From contig NZ_JAAMTH010000001.1 in the NCBI RefSeq assembly GCF_018283455.1, positions 2,647,501-2,711,500 on the forward strand: a stretch of DNA of 64,000 bases. Direction: 5' to 3'. Below are positions 1-7,952 of the stretch, one piece after another (position 1 is the first letter of the stretch; the number at the start of each line of letters is the position of its first letter). The notes below the pieces were generated by a model. That model was not told the origin of the DNA, did no database searches, and was given only the letters and a program-made list of their open reading frames with translations. A program made the translations under genes and the position numbers. Source of the DNA: Planococcus sp. MSAK28401. GTDB lineage: Bacteria > Bacillota > Bacilli > Bacillales_A > Planococcaceae.

Positions 1-380
1 GATCAAGCTATAATCGGGAAGTCCATTTCTATAAAGTGGTCCTCGAAGACCGTCAAACCCACAAACTGAACAGACATAAAACTTCTTTTTGAACATTATT
101 TATGCCCTCACCTTTTCGCTATCCTTTTGCAAATCAAGCAATTTTCTTACCTGTATTACTAAGATTTATTTTCTTTAATATACTAAGTCTCAGCTGGAAT
201 ATCTACATAATTATGGAAATAAATAAAGTTTATATAAAAACTACGCTTGTTTTATCTCAGTCCACTCTGTATTTAACATTGAGCTTTTAGAATTTGTAAA
301 TCTCCATCAATAGGGACATATGTCCTTCCGTGTGTTTGAAATGCCGATTATCCTTATATTAACGAAAGGCGGCGAACTAG
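1..380. other. Left-edge stretch without a clear gene
   Basis: No convincing complete gene is seen. A plus-strand frame is open from base 3 to a TGA at 90-92 and could be the last ~29 codons of a gene lying mostly outside the window, but nothing in it is recognisable. The rest is AT-rich leader DNA ahead of the gene at 381 and holds a perfect 12-bp palindrome at 314-325, listed separately. Confidence 0.4.
314..325. promoter_or_regulatory. Palindrome GGACATATGTCC, candidate Crp/Fnr operator
   Basis: A perfect 12-bp palindrome lies 56 bp before the start codon at 381, just upstream of a possible -10 element near 355-360. The operon that follows encodes a Crp/Fnr-family regulator, and such proteins bind two-fold symmetric sites just upstream of the promoters they activate. 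Binding by the operon's own regulator is inferred, not shown. Confidence 0.4.
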
Positions 381-806
381 ATGAAAGGAATTCTATTTGC
401 GCTGGCGGGCGGGTTTTTCCTGACCTTCCAGAGCGTGGCGAATGCGACGATCAGTGACCAAATCGGAACTTGGCAAGCGGCGGCGATGACCCAGTTGACA
501 GGCTTTGTGCTGGCGATCTTAATCGTTTTGGCATTGAAAGACACATCCATCAAACATTTGAAACAAGTCTCCCCTCTATATGCCTCAGGCGGCTTGCTCG
601 CGGCGTTTATTTTGTTCAGCAATATGACCGCTGTCCATCGCATGGGCGTGACGCTGACGATCAGCATGTTCCTTATTGCACAGCTGATTGCGGCGATCGT
701 CATCGATGGCAAAGGCTGGTTCGATATGGCGAAGAAGAATGTCGGAAAGACGCAAATTGCGGGCGTGTTATTGATGATTACCGGCATCCTTGTATTGAAA
801 TGGTGA
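381..806 (+). CDS. Small DMT-family transporter, YdcZ type (first of pair)
   Basis: A 141-residue integral membrane protein of the drug/metabolite transporter superfamily, YdcZ branch. It starts with a glycine-rich helix (MKGILFALAGGFFLTFQSVA) and shows about four to five hydrophobic helices, the length usual for this half-size family, whose members work as homo- or heterodimers. The substrate is unknown. AAAGGCGG precedes the ATG. The next gene, a Crp/Fnr regulator, begins 12 bp after the stop, and a second YdcZ-type gene follows that, so the two transporters are probably co-expressed and may pair as a heterodimer under the regulator between them. Confidence 0.85.
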   Translation: MKGILFALAGGFFLTFQSVANATISDQIGTWQAAAMTQLTGFVLAILIVLALKDTSIKHLKQVSPLYASGGLLAAFILFSNMTAVHRMGVTLTISMFLIAQLIAAIVIDGKGWFDMAKKNVGKTQIAGVLLMITGILVLKW

Positions 807-818
807 GGAGGAAAAACC

Positions 819-1481
819 ATGAAGGCAATTGATGAGTATCTTCAGCAGTATGAATTGGCAGATTTGTTCCCTGCTGGCGTCGTCGACTCGATGCAGATCG
901 AACGGTATGCGGCTGGGCATAGATTGTTCTCACAAGGTGACACCGCGGACACCTTGTACTTGCTTGTAGAGGGCAAATTGAAGATTTCCATGTTGTCGCC
1001 AGAAGGCAAACGACTGATTTTGGCATTCAAAACGCCTTTTGATATCGTCGGCGATATCGAATACGTACAGAAATGCCCGTTCATCAATACGGTCGAAGCT
1101 GTAACGGATTTGGTATTGCTGAGGGTTCCGCATCGCGCATTAGATCATGAAATGAGCGACAATTTCCTATTTCAGCAATTTCTGTTGGAGACGATTACGC
1201 GCAAGTTCGTGACGAAAGCGCAGGAATTGAATTTCAATTTGCTGTATGCGGTCGATGTCCGTGTCGCGAGTTATTTGTTATCGATGACGCCGGATAAACC
1301 GAGGCTCGACTCCCCGTCGCTCGTCGATATGGCGGACTTGATCGGCACGAGCTATCGCCATTTGAACCGGGTGCTTCAAAAATTTGAGCAATCCGGCTGG
1401 ATCAAACGCAACAACGGCAAGATCGATTTGCTCGACCGGGACGCTTTATTGAATCAGGCGGGCCATAATATATACGAATAG
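819..1481 (+). CDS. Crp/Fnr-family transcriptional regulator
   Basis: A 220-residue regulator with an N-terminal cyclic-nucleotide-binding-like beta-roll (about residues 20-130; motif GDTADTLYLLVEGKLKI) and a C-terminal winged helix-turn-helix (about 150-210; SLVDMADLIGTSYRHLNRVL as recognition region). Overall it resembles the YeiL/Crp group. No N-terminal cysteine cluster for an Fnr-type iron-sulfur centre is present; the only cysteine seen is in KCPF, so an oxygen-sensing cluster is unlikely. AGGAGG sits before the ATG. Lying between two YdcZ transporter genes with tight spacing, it probably controls this operon. Effector unknown. Confidence 0.88.
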   Translation: MKAIDEYLQQYELADLFPAGVVDSMQIERYAAGHRLFSQGDTADTLYLLVEGKLKISMLSPEGKRLILAFKTPFDIVGDIEYVQKCPFINTVEAVTDLVLLRVPHRALDHEMSDNFLFQQFLLETITRKFVTKAQELNFNLLYAVDVRVASYLLSMTPDKPRLDSPSLVDMADLIGTSYRHLNRVLQKFEQSGWIKRNNGKIDLLDRDALLNQAGHNIYE

Positions 1482-1492
1482 GAGGAACTCTC

Positions 1493-1975
1493 ATAGTTCT
1501 CGGCATTATACTGGCTCTTTCAGGCGGCGTTTTTGTCTGCCTGCAAAATATATTCAATGCGAATGTGAAACAACACGTCAGCGTCTGGGCGACGACGGCA
1601 CTCGTGTTATTTCTCGGTTTTTTCGGCTCGTTTATCGCAGGCTTTGCTGTTAATGGCACGAGCTTATTCCGCTTCGAGGCAGAGCCGTGGTTTTGGTTCA
1701 GCGGCGTACTCGGGGTCGGGGTAGTCGTTTGCGTCACGCAAGGCGTCCAGGCATTGGGCCCGAGCCGCGCGATCTCGATTGTTATGGTATCGCAAATTTT
1801 CTTCGGGTTGATGTGGGACACGGCGGGCTGGTTCGGGCTTGAGCAAGTTCCGTTCACCTGGCAATCGCTGCTTGGCGTTCTTTTGATCAGCGCAGGTATC
1901 TTATTGTTCCAACTGGGCCCTATATTGGAACAAAAGCCGTTTGTCCAAAAACAAAAAGCGCAGCATGAGGCTTGA
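1493..1975 (+). CDS. Small DMT-family transporter, YdcZ type, apparent ATA start
   Basis: A 160-residue YdcZ-family membrane protein. The first conventional start in frame is GTG at 1565, but this would delete the first membrane helix. Upstream the frame stays open and encodes a typical YdcZ beginning (VLGIILALSGGVFVCLQNIF), and GGAGGA at 1481-1486 is placed correctly only for an ATA codon at 1493-1495. I therefore place the start at ATA; a sequencing error changing ATG to ATA is the main alternative. It follows the Crp/Fnr gene by 11 bp and likely forms a transporter pair with the product of the gene at 381. The C-terminus is lysine/glutamine rich and probably cytosolic. Confidence 0.75.
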   Translation: MVLGIILALSGGVFVCLQNIFNANVKQHVSVWATTALVLFLGFFGSFIAGFAVNGTSLFRFEAEPWFWFSGVLGVGVVVCVTQGVQALGPSRAISIVMVSQIFFGLMWDTAGWFGLEQVPFTWQSLLGVLLISAGILLFQLGPILEQKPFVQKQKAQHEA

Positions 1976-2155
1976 TTTTATAGTAAATTTTACTCTTCAT
2001 TAAAAATTTGTCTGCAATTCCAACATCAGACTTCGTGCATATTTTTTTCAACTGCTATAATATGTATATATAATACTGCTATTTTGAAATCATACTATTT
2101 ATTTCATGCATAATTTTCACTGAAGAATGATTGTGCGATTGAGGAGAAGAAGCGA

Positions 2156-3004
2156 ATGTTCAAAAATGTTGAATTGCAAGATTTTTTGCTTGAGAGAACC
2201 AGGGGATTGACTGAACAATGGTATGAAACACTCGATAAGAGTGCGGGTGGCGTCTACGCTGAAACCGAACCACAAGCAATCGAAAAGCTGAAGCAACAGA
2301 ATTATGAGTTCCACGAGCTGTTCTGTACGGCGTTCAGCAAAGAGAAGAGCGATTGCATTGAGATTTTCAATGACTGGATCGTACGCGTTGCCAATGATGA
2401 AGCGCATTTATCGACGCCGTTCAACTCGGTCATCAAAGAATTCTTCCGCACGCAAAAGCAATACTTGGAGCTGATCGAAGAATTCGCGGTATTGCAGGAA
2501 GAAACCATTTCGCATGCCCAACTGAATGCATGGAACCAAGCCGTGGTTGACACGACAAATGCCATCATTCTGGAGTTTATCAACCAAAACACGAAAGCGG
2601 CTGAGCGCCGTTTGAATGCCCAACAGGAAATGATCGTCGAAATGAGCGCACCGGTCATCTTGCTTTCGAAAGACAGTGGATTGCTTCCGCTGATTGGCGA
2701 AATCAATACATACCGTGCAAAAATCGTCTTCGAGAAAGTCCTTCAGCAATGCCATGAGAAATCGATCGAGCGACTGTTCATCGATCTTTCGGGTGTGCCG
2801 ATCATCGATACGATGGTCGCCCACCAGATCTTCCAGCTGATCGAAGGCTTGAAAATCATCGGCGTGCGCACTGCACTTGCTGGCATCAGCCCTGAAATCG
2901 CCCAGACTGCGATTCAATTAGGCGTCAACTTCGGCGAGATCGATGTCTACAATAAATTGGACCAGGCTCTGCGCTATCACAAATTGGAATTTACGAAAAA
3001 CTAA
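2156..3004 (+). CDS. RsbR-family stressosome protein (RsbRD-type N-domain plus STAS)
   Basis: A 282-residue protein with an all-helical N-terminal region (about 1-160) of the RsbT co-antagonist type and a C-terminal STAS domain (about 165-275). RsbR paralogues form the stressosome with RsbS and hold the kinase RsbT until stress. The two threonines phosphorylated by RsbT in RsbRA appear conserved: one in GEINTYRAK and one in IIDTMVAHQI. No rsbS, rsbT or sigB gene is nearby, so this is an isolated paralogue. A strong GAGGAGAAG site precedes the ATG, TATAAT at 2056-2061 is a possible -10 element, and a terminator follows. Confidence 0.88.
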   Translation: MFKNVELQDFLLERTRGLTEQWYETLDKSAGGVYAETEPQAIEKLKQQNYEFHELFCTAFSKEKSDCIEIFNDWIVRVANDEAHLSTPFNSVIKEFFRTQKQYLELIEEFAVLQEETISHAQLNAWNQAVVDTTNAIILEFINQNTKAAERRLNAQQEMIVEMSAPVILLSKDSGLLPLIGEINTYRAKIVFEKVLQQCHEKSIERLFIDLSGVPIIDTMVAHQIFQLIEGLKIIGVRTALAGISPEIAQTAIQLGVNFGEIDVYNKLDQALRYHKLEFTKN

Positions 3005-3020
3005 ATTTCTCCAGAAGAAA

Positions 3021-3055
3021 ATCCATCCGCATAGTCGTTGCGGATGGATTTTTTT
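3021..3055 (+). terminator. Rho-independent terminator after the RsbR-like gene
   Basis: An 11-bp perfect stem (ATCCATCCGCA at 3021-3031 with its complement at 3039-3049), a 7-nt loop and a T-run. It ends the plus-strand gene and faces the convergent SRPBCC gene. Confidence 0.9.
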
Positions 3056-3059
3056 GTGC

Positions 3060-3512
3060 TTATTGGTTTTCAGCGATGCGCTTTAATTCGGCTGCGCGCG
3101 TCGACAGGAATTTTTCCATATGGCGTTCAAGAAATAATTTATCGGCGAGTTTTCCGATGATTCCAAACGGCGCCCGGTAGACAAACCAGTCTTTCATCAG
3201 CGTGCCGCTTCCGCTTTCGATAAATTCATGCGTATGGTGAAAGGAGTGAAAAGCGCCTTTTACCATGGCATCGCTGAAGCGGTAAGGCCGCTCCATATCC
3301 GTGATTTTCGATGTGAGCTTTTGCCGGACGCCGAGATGCGTCGCTTTCCATGTCACCCAGTCGCCGAGTTCCATCAATCCACTCGTCGTGCCGGCAATGG
3401 CGCGTTCGTTGGTCTTCGAGACGGTTTCGATGTGCACGTCAATGCTTCTGGCCAAATCGAAACAGCGCTCGATCGGTGCTTCCATATACGTTTCATGATA
3501 GATCATGGGCAT
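3060..3512 (-). CDS. SRPBCC-superfamily ligand-binding protein
   Basis: A 150-residue protein with the polyketide-cyclase/START-like (SRPBCC) fold. It has the usual opening (HETYMEAPIERCFDLAR), a helix, then antiparallel strands ending in a long C-terminal helix (KLFLERHMEKFLSTRAAELK). Members bind hydrophobic ligands in a central cavity; no ligand or reaction can be named from sequence. GAGGGAATC precedes the ATG. It is monocistronic, convergent with the RsbR-like gene and divergent from the methyltransferase gene. Confidence 0.8.
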   Translation of the reverse strand: MPMIYHETYMEAPIERCFDLARSIDVHIETVSKTNERAIAGTTSGLMELGDWVTWKATHLGVRQKLTSKITDMERPYRFSDAMVKGAFHSFHHTHEFIESGSGTLMKDWFVYRAPFGIIGKLADKLFLERHMEKFLSTRAAELKRIAENQ

Positions 3513-3655
3513 GTGATTCCCTCATTTCTCACGTTGGCTAACAGTCTTTCTCTTTCCTTACCCTGAACGAGCCCGTATTATTCGTTGCTTCTTTATTCGG
3601 CAAGAAGGAGATTCTTTCACTTCCCGAGAATGATTAAAGGACAGGAGGGGTTTAA

Positions 3656-4408
3656 GTGAATATAGAAATTCTGAAACAAAATCGCACGAGCTGGGACACG
3701 GTCGCCGAGCATTTTAACGGCGTCGATGCGCTGCCCGGCTATGGTCCATTTACGCAAAGTGAGGAGGAATTGAAGTTATTCGATTCCATTGAAGGCAAAA
3801 ATGTACTCGACATCGGCTGTGGCAGCGGCCATTCCTTGCTTTACATGAACAGGCAAGGGGCTAAAGATATTTGGGGCGTCGACTTGTCCCAAAAGCAAAT
3901 CGAACGGGCCACTGAAATGTTAAGTGGTTTAGATGCCCAGCTCTATTGCGCTGCGATGGAAGAAGATATTGGGCTGCCGGAAGCCTATTTCGATATTGTC
4001 TACTCGATTTATGCGATCGGCTGGACGGTGGATCTCGACCGTACGTTCGAATTGATCTATTCCTATTTACGGCCAGGCGGTTCGTTCGTCTTCAGTTGGG
4101 ACCACCCGCTGTATGTGCATTTGAAAAGCGAAGATGGGCTGGTTTCACTGAACGGTTCATACCAGGAAGAAGGCAGCATGCATTATGCCAATTTTAAAGG
4201 TGAAGATGCGCCGATGACCATTCCGAAGCGCAAGTTCAGCACGTATTTGAACGCCTTGGTGAAAGCCGGTTTTTCGATCGAACAAGTGGTCGAACCGGAT
4301 GTTCCGCACGACTTGAAGGATATAGAGCCGGAAGTGTCCGACCGTTATTACTCGCTCTATAAAGCACAGAAATTCCCGACGAGTTTTATCATCAAAGCAA
4401 GGAAATAA
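3656..4408 (+). CDS. Class I SAM-dependent methyltransferase
   Basis: A 250-residue Rossmann-fold methyltransferase. Motif I (NVLDIGCGSGHSLLYM, about residues 45-60) binds S-adenosylmethionine; an acidic strand end (GVDLSQKQIERA) and motif IV-V region (FDIVYSIYAIGW, LRPGGSFVFSWDHP) follow. This resembles small-molecule methyltransferases of the UbiE/Methyltransf_11 group; the substrate is unknown. It starts with GTG at 3656 behind AGGAGGGG. A bidirectional terminator separates it from the GNAT gene. Confidence 0.88.
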   Translation: MNIEILKQNRTSWDTVAEHFNGVDALPGYGPFTQSEEELKLFDSIEGKNVLDIGCGSGHSLLYMNRQGAKDIWGVDLSQKQIERATEMLSGLDAQLYCAAMEEDIGLPEAYFDIVYSIYAIGWTVDLDRTFELIYSYLRPGGSFVFSWDHPLYVHLKSEDGLVSLNGSYQEEGSMHYANFKGEDAPMTIPKRKFSTYLNALVKAGFSIEQVVEPDVPHDLKDIEPEVSDRYYSLYKAQKFPTSFIIKARK

Positions 4409-4448
4409 AAAAGGCCGTGTCTGCGCTTTCGCGTAAACACGGCCTTTT
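4409..4448. terminator. Bidirectional terminator between convergent genes
   Basis: A 12-bp inverted repeat (AAAAGGCCGTGT at 4409-4420, complement at 4437-4448) gives a stem with A- and T-runs on both sides. It serves the methyltransferase gene on plus and the acetyltransferase gene on minus. Confidence 0.88.
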
Positions 4449-4462
4449 ATCGTGTTTTTTAG

Positions 4463-5005
4463 TTAACGGATCCGCCCCATCACTACGGTATCGTAATAGT
4501 TTCCATCCGCTAAGCGCTTGTCCATTTTCAGCGTGCCTTCCACTTTAAAGCCGCATTTTGCATACAGCTCAATGGCTTTTTCATTTCGTTCAAGTACTTT
4601 TAAATTCATTTTCTTGATTTCTTGTGCATCCGCCCAGTGAATCGATGACTCCAACAGCTTACGGCCGATGCGATAGCCCCAGAATTTTTGGAGCACTCCG
4701 ACACCGAACTCCACTTGATGTTTGGTTCGGTTCAGCGCGTTTCCTTCACATCTGGAAAACCCGGCAATCTGCCCGTCCACATCGGCTACGAGAAACAAAT
4801 TCCGGCTGCTTTTTGCATCTTCTTCGATGAGCCGTTCGAATGCCGCTGCATCCAAGTAAGCTTCTCCCCGCTCGCGGTCCATATTTTCCGTCTCGCCATC
4901 GATTTGTAAACGGACTTTCTCTAGTTGCGCTGCGTCACGGATCTCTGCACTCCGTATGCAATAATCTAAGCCTTTTACTTGAAACAGCTGTTTTGCTAGT
5001 TGCAT
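4463..5005 (-). CDS. GNAT-family N-acetyltransferase
   Basis: A 180-residue acetyltransferase of the RimJ/RimL-like branch. The acetyl-CoA pyrophosphate loop is visible as LQKFWGYRIGRKLLE (about residues 110-124), followed by the N-x-K-A-I-x-L-Y signature (ERNEKAIELYAKCGFKVEG), both standard for the family. The acceptor substrate is unknown. The ATG is preceded by AGGGGAAAATGAG. It lies 29 bp downstream of the MATE gene on the same strand and may be co-transcribed with it. Confidence 0.87.
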   Translation of the reverse strand: MQLAKQLFQVKGLDYCIRSAEIRDAAQLEKVRLQIDGETENMDRERGEAYLDAAAFERLIEEDAKSSRNLFLVADVDGQIAGFSRCEGNALNRTKHQVEFGVGVLQKFWGYRIGRKLLESSIHWADAQEIKKMNLKVLERNEKAIELYAKCGFKVEGTLKMDKRLADGNYYDTVVMGRIR

Positions 5006-5034
5006 CTCATTTTCCCCTGACCTATTGGAATCGG

Positions 5035-6399
5035 TTATTTATATTGCGCCGTCATATCCGCAGTGAACTGTGTTTTCTTTTTTTGCCTCATTCGATAATA
5101 AACGATCGTCAATAGCACAATCAATTCCGATAACGGAATCGCAAGCCACGCGCCCGTCACGCCGAAAAACACGGGCAAGATGCTTAGCAAGATTAACAGC
5201 ACAACAATTTCACGCGCTGCGGTGATCCATGTCGCCATGCGGATTTCGCCGGTTGATTGATAATAAGTCATCATGACGAAATTGGTGCCCATGAACAAAT
5301 ACGCAATAAAGAACAGCTGGATGCCGGAAGTCGCGAGATTCATCACGGCGTCCGGGAAATCACCGAATACGCTGGCGATGGTCGCGGCAAAGAATTGCCC
5401 GAAGAGGAAGAACAACAAACCTGCCACAAACGCCGTCCCGATCGCCAATTGCAGTGTCTTCTTGATCTTCGCCTGGTCTTTAGCCCCGCTGTAATAACTG
5501 ACCAGCGGCTGGATAGCCGAACCCATCCCAAGAAATGCGAGTAACATAACGCTGTGGACGTAGTTGAGAATCGCGAATGCCGCAACGCCTTCCGTTCCTG
5601 CCAGGCGTTCAAAGACATTATTATGCGAAATGGTGAACACCGACATGCCGACTTCCGCCAAGAAGCTCGGAAAGCCGATCACTAGAATCAAGAGCAGTAA
5701 TTTGCGGTTCGGCTTGAACCGGGCAAAGCGCAATTGATTGCTCTTTTTAAAGAAATGCGTACACAAGACAAGCATGCCGACAAATGCAGCGAGCAAGGTC
5801 GCAGCCGCCGCACCCTTGACACCGAAATCCAACACAAACAAGAACACATAATTCAAGCCGATGTTCAATAAGGACGTCGTGATGAGCGACACCATCGCGA
5901 GGTTCGGGCTGCCGTCATTGCGCACCATGATGCTGAGGGCATTTTCCATCGTAAAGACAAAGCCGAACAACAGCATCAAGTATAAATAATCGGAGACGTA
6001 TGGATAGGTTTCCGCATTCGCCCCGAGCAGGTAAGCAAGTTCTGTCCGAAACGGAAATGCTACGAGGCCGATGATGAGCGTCACCGCAAAAATCGAGGCC
6101 ATCGCGTGCGAAAAGACGATTCTCGCCTCCTCTGTCCGCTTCGCCCCCATGAGAGCAGAAAATCTCGTGGCGCCGCCGATGCCGATCCATAGCGACATCG
6201 CGACGAATAAAGTATAGACCGGTGCCGCGATGCCAACGCCGCCCAGCGCGACCGGCCCGAGGCGATTGCCGACCATGATGCCGTCCGCAACGATATTGAT
6301 GGCCATCAGCAGCATGCCGATGGTCGAAGGCACCAAATAGCGGATAAATGCCTTTCCGACTGATTCGGTATCGAGACGGTGAATAGATTGTTGTGCCAT
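5035..6399 (-). CDS. MATE-family multidrug efflux transporter
   Basis: A 454-residue protein with about 12 membrane helices and the two-lobed MATE arrangement. It starts MAQQSIHRLDTESVGKAFIR and has the conserved GNRLGPVALGGVGIAAP stretch in helix 2. MATE proteins export cationic drugs or metabolites by sodium or proton antiport; the substrate is not predictable. AAGGAGG precedes the ATG. A TetR-family gene lies directly upstream on the same strand, and a 28-bp dyad matching the one at the tetR promoter sits 32 bp before this start, so the pump is very likely under that repressor. Confidence 0.92.
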   Translation of the reverse strand: MAQQSIHRLDTESVGKAFIRYLVPSTIGMLLMAINIVADGIMVGNRLGPVALGGVGIAAPVYTLFVAMSLWIGIGGATRFSALMGAKRTEEARIVFSHAMASIFAVTLIIGLVAFPFRTELAYLLGANAETYPYVSDYLYLMLLFGFVFTMENALSIMVRNDGSPNLAMVSLITTSLLNIGLNYVFLFVLDFGVKGAAAATLLAAFVGMLVLCTHFFKKSNQLRFARFKPNRKLLLLILVIGFPSFLAEVGMSVFTISHNNVFERLAGTEGVAAFAILNYVHSVMLLAFLGMGSAIQPLVSYYSGAKDQAKIKKTLQLAIGTAFVAGLLFFLFGQFFAATIASVFGDFPDAVMNLATSGIQLFFIAYLFMGTNFVMMTYYQSTGEIRMATWITAAREIVVLLILLSILPVFFGVTGAWLAIPLSELIVLLTIVYYRMRQKKKTQFTADMTAQYK

Positions 6400-6430
6400 A
6401 TTGAATTGCCTCCTTGCTTTCTAAAACATT

Positions 6431-6458
6431 GAAAACTATATTTGTTTTTTTAGTTTTT
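6431..6458. promoter_or_regulatory. TetR-type operator in front of the MATE gene
   Basis: GAAAACTA-N12-TAGTTTTT lies between the tetR stop and the MATE start. The half-sites and the 12-nt spacing match the site at 7072-7099 at the tetR promoter, with one base different. Shared control by the neighbouring TetR protein is the simplest reading. Confidence 0.7.
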
Positions 6459-6500
6459 TAAGTCCGAAGAAATACTGGCTTTGGTTAGCCAGCATTTTCT

Positions 6501-7055
6501 CTATTCGTTTTTGACGAACCCGTCCAATAATAATTCACTCATCGTTTCAACCGCTTCCTTGATGGAAATGCTTTGTTCCGAGAAGAATTGCTGATCCAAG
6601 GAAATATTGACGACGTTCAAAATCATTTTCATTAACAGGTCGATGTTCTGTTGTTTGATCAGGCCGGTTTCCATGCCTTCTTCAAGCAATTGCTTTAAGT
6701 CATCCCATTGGTTCATTTCCCGATCGACCCGCTGCCATTGTTCCGGGTAATAACGCTTTAATTGCTCCAAAACGCGCAAATCGAAAAAGTCATTATGGTT
6801 CGGAATCATGACGATGAGTTGATGGATTTTTTCCTGCAAGTCGAGGGTTTCGTCTTCTCGGATAACACGCGCACGCTGTTCGTACTCCGAAAAGGCCTGG
6901 TCGATGATCGTTTCCAGAATTTCCAGCTTGGATGAGAAGTTCTCATACAAGGTGCGCTTGCTGATGCCCAGCCGTTTTGCCAAATCATCCATCGTAAATT
7001 TGATGCCGTTGTTTCTCGTTTCTTCGATAAACGCCTGTATAATCCGATTTTTCAC
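6501..7055 (-). CDS. TetR/AcrR-family repressor of the MATE pump
   Basis: A 184-residue regulator. The N-terminal helix-turn-helix (about residues 18-50; DDLAKRLGISKRTLYENFSS) is typical of TetR proteins, and the C-terminal ~130 residues form the helical ligand and dimer domain (TetR_C-like). It precedes the MATE gene in the same direction with only about 100 bp between them. Its own promoter is covered by an inverted repeat and a copy of that repeat lies before the pump gene, so autoregulation plus pump repression is inferred. The start is an in-frame ATG or GTG about 10 nt after AAGGGGG. Confidence 0.9.
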   Translation of the reverse strand: MKNRIIQAFIEETRNNGIKFTMDDLAKRLGISKRTLYENFSSKLEILETIIDQAFSEYEQRARVIREDETLDLQEKIHQLIVMIPNHNDFFDLRVLEQLKRYYPEQWQRVDREMNQWDDLKQLLEEGMETGLIKQQNIDLLMKMILNVVNISLDQQFFSEQSISIKEAVETMSELLLDGFVKNE

Positions 7056-7071
7056 AGCCGAACCCCCTTGT

Positions 7072-7108
7072 GAAAACTAATAATACTATAATAGTTTTCA
7101 TAGTTCAA
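7072..7108 (-). promoter_or_regulatory. tetR promoter overlapped by its operator
   Basis: On the minus strand TTGAAC (7103-7108) and TATTAT (7080-7085) are spaced 17 bp and form a sigma-A-type promoter. The dyad GAAAACTA-N12-TAGTTTTC (7072-7099) overlaps the -10 hexamer and spacer, the expected geometry for repression. Confidence 0.7.
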
Positions 7109-7463
7109 GTATAAGGATTTGTTGACGTAAATAAGGATCGGCTTTGTGAGCCGACCCTTTCCAAATTATTAAAGAAGTTTATTAATCAGTCATATATTAA
7201 AAGGGGGACATCTTTTTGATACTAAAAAATCAATGACCTATCTGAGTATTTGGAGAAGTGTTCGCTCGTAAACCCTTCTGCTCAATAATGCTGCGCATTA
7301 CTTTCGCAAAGATAATGTCTCCCGTAGGTCGACCTTATCTTTCCAGTGGATCAGCGAGACGACCGAGACCCCGCAAGGCGCACAGCGACTGAGGAGGCTT
7401 GGGCGCGAGCCCACGGAAAGCGAGCGATAAGCTTCGGAAAATGCGGTTTTCTAACTCTTTCTT
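7109..7463. repeat. Intergenic stretch with a degenerate GC-rich interspersed repeat
   Basis: No gene is seen. From about 7240 to 7450 the sequence matches the block at 44845-44980 (shared edges around TATTTGGAGAAG and AAAGCGAGCGATAAGCTTCG), so it is a dispersed repeat. This copy carries roughly 80 extra bases in the middle, which contain their own inverted repeats (AAAGATAA at 7308-7315 with TTATCTTT at 7335-7342; TAATGC-TGC-GCATTA just before). A hairpin at 7134-7158 has no T-run. Confidence 0.65.
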
Positions 7464-7952
7464 TTACGCCAATAATTTACTGCTTTTCGTTTTCTCCAAA
7501 CGGTACACTAACACCACGCCAAGCACCGCCCCGCTGATGCTCGATACGAGAAATGGTGGCATGAAGAACAAGGCGCCGACTTCGGTTCCCATCAGAACAC
7601 GTGCGTAAGGTACTGCAACAAGTGATGCGATAATGCCGGTTCCGAGAATTTCACCGGCTGCTGCAAAACTGAGCCGTCCGCTGTAGCGGTAAAAGACACC
7701 AGCAAGCAAGGCACCGATCATGCCTCCCGGAAACGCGAGCAGCGAGCCGGTCCCCGTCAAGACGCGAACCGCACCGGTCAATAAAGCGATGACGACCGCA
7801 GGCCCTGGACCGAAGACGACAGCTGCGATGACATTGATGGCATGCTGCACCGGATAGGCGCGAGCGATGCCTGCCGGGAACCAGACGAATGCAGATCCTG
7901 CGACGGCGAGTGCGACGAACATCGCCATGAGCACAAGTTTTTTCGTATTCAT
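7464..7952 (-). CDS. ThiW, substrate-binding S component of a thiazole/thiamin ECF transporter
   Basis: A 162-residue membrane protein with about five helices, a polar motif (GIARAYPVQHAINV, about residues 28-41) and a glycine-rich GTGSLLAFPGGMIGA segment, characteristic of ThiW. ThiW is the predicted S component of an energy-coupling-factor transporter for hydroxyethylthiazole. It needs the shared EcfA/EcfT module, which is not in this window. It is the last gene of the thi operon and its start overlaps the thiE stop by 4 bp. Behind the TPP riboswitch it should be made only when thiamin pyrophosphate is low. Confidence 0.9.
   Translation of the reverse strand: MNTKKLVLMAMFVALAVAGSAFVWFPAGIARAYPVQHAINVIAAVVFGPGPAVVIALLTGAVRVLTGTGSLLAFPGGMIGALLAGVFYRYSGRLSFAAAGEILGTGIIASLVAVPYARVLMGTEVGALFFMPPFLVSSISGAVLGVVLVYRLEKTKSSKLLA

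Noticed and set aside
3..92. C-terminal end of a gene at the left edge
   Set aside because: The open frame is only 29 codons with no recognisable motif and no terminator behind it; not strong enough for a gene call.
7134..7158. Hairpin as a terminator
   Set aside because: AGGATCGGCT/AGCCGACCCT stem lacks a T-run on either strand and follows no gene end.
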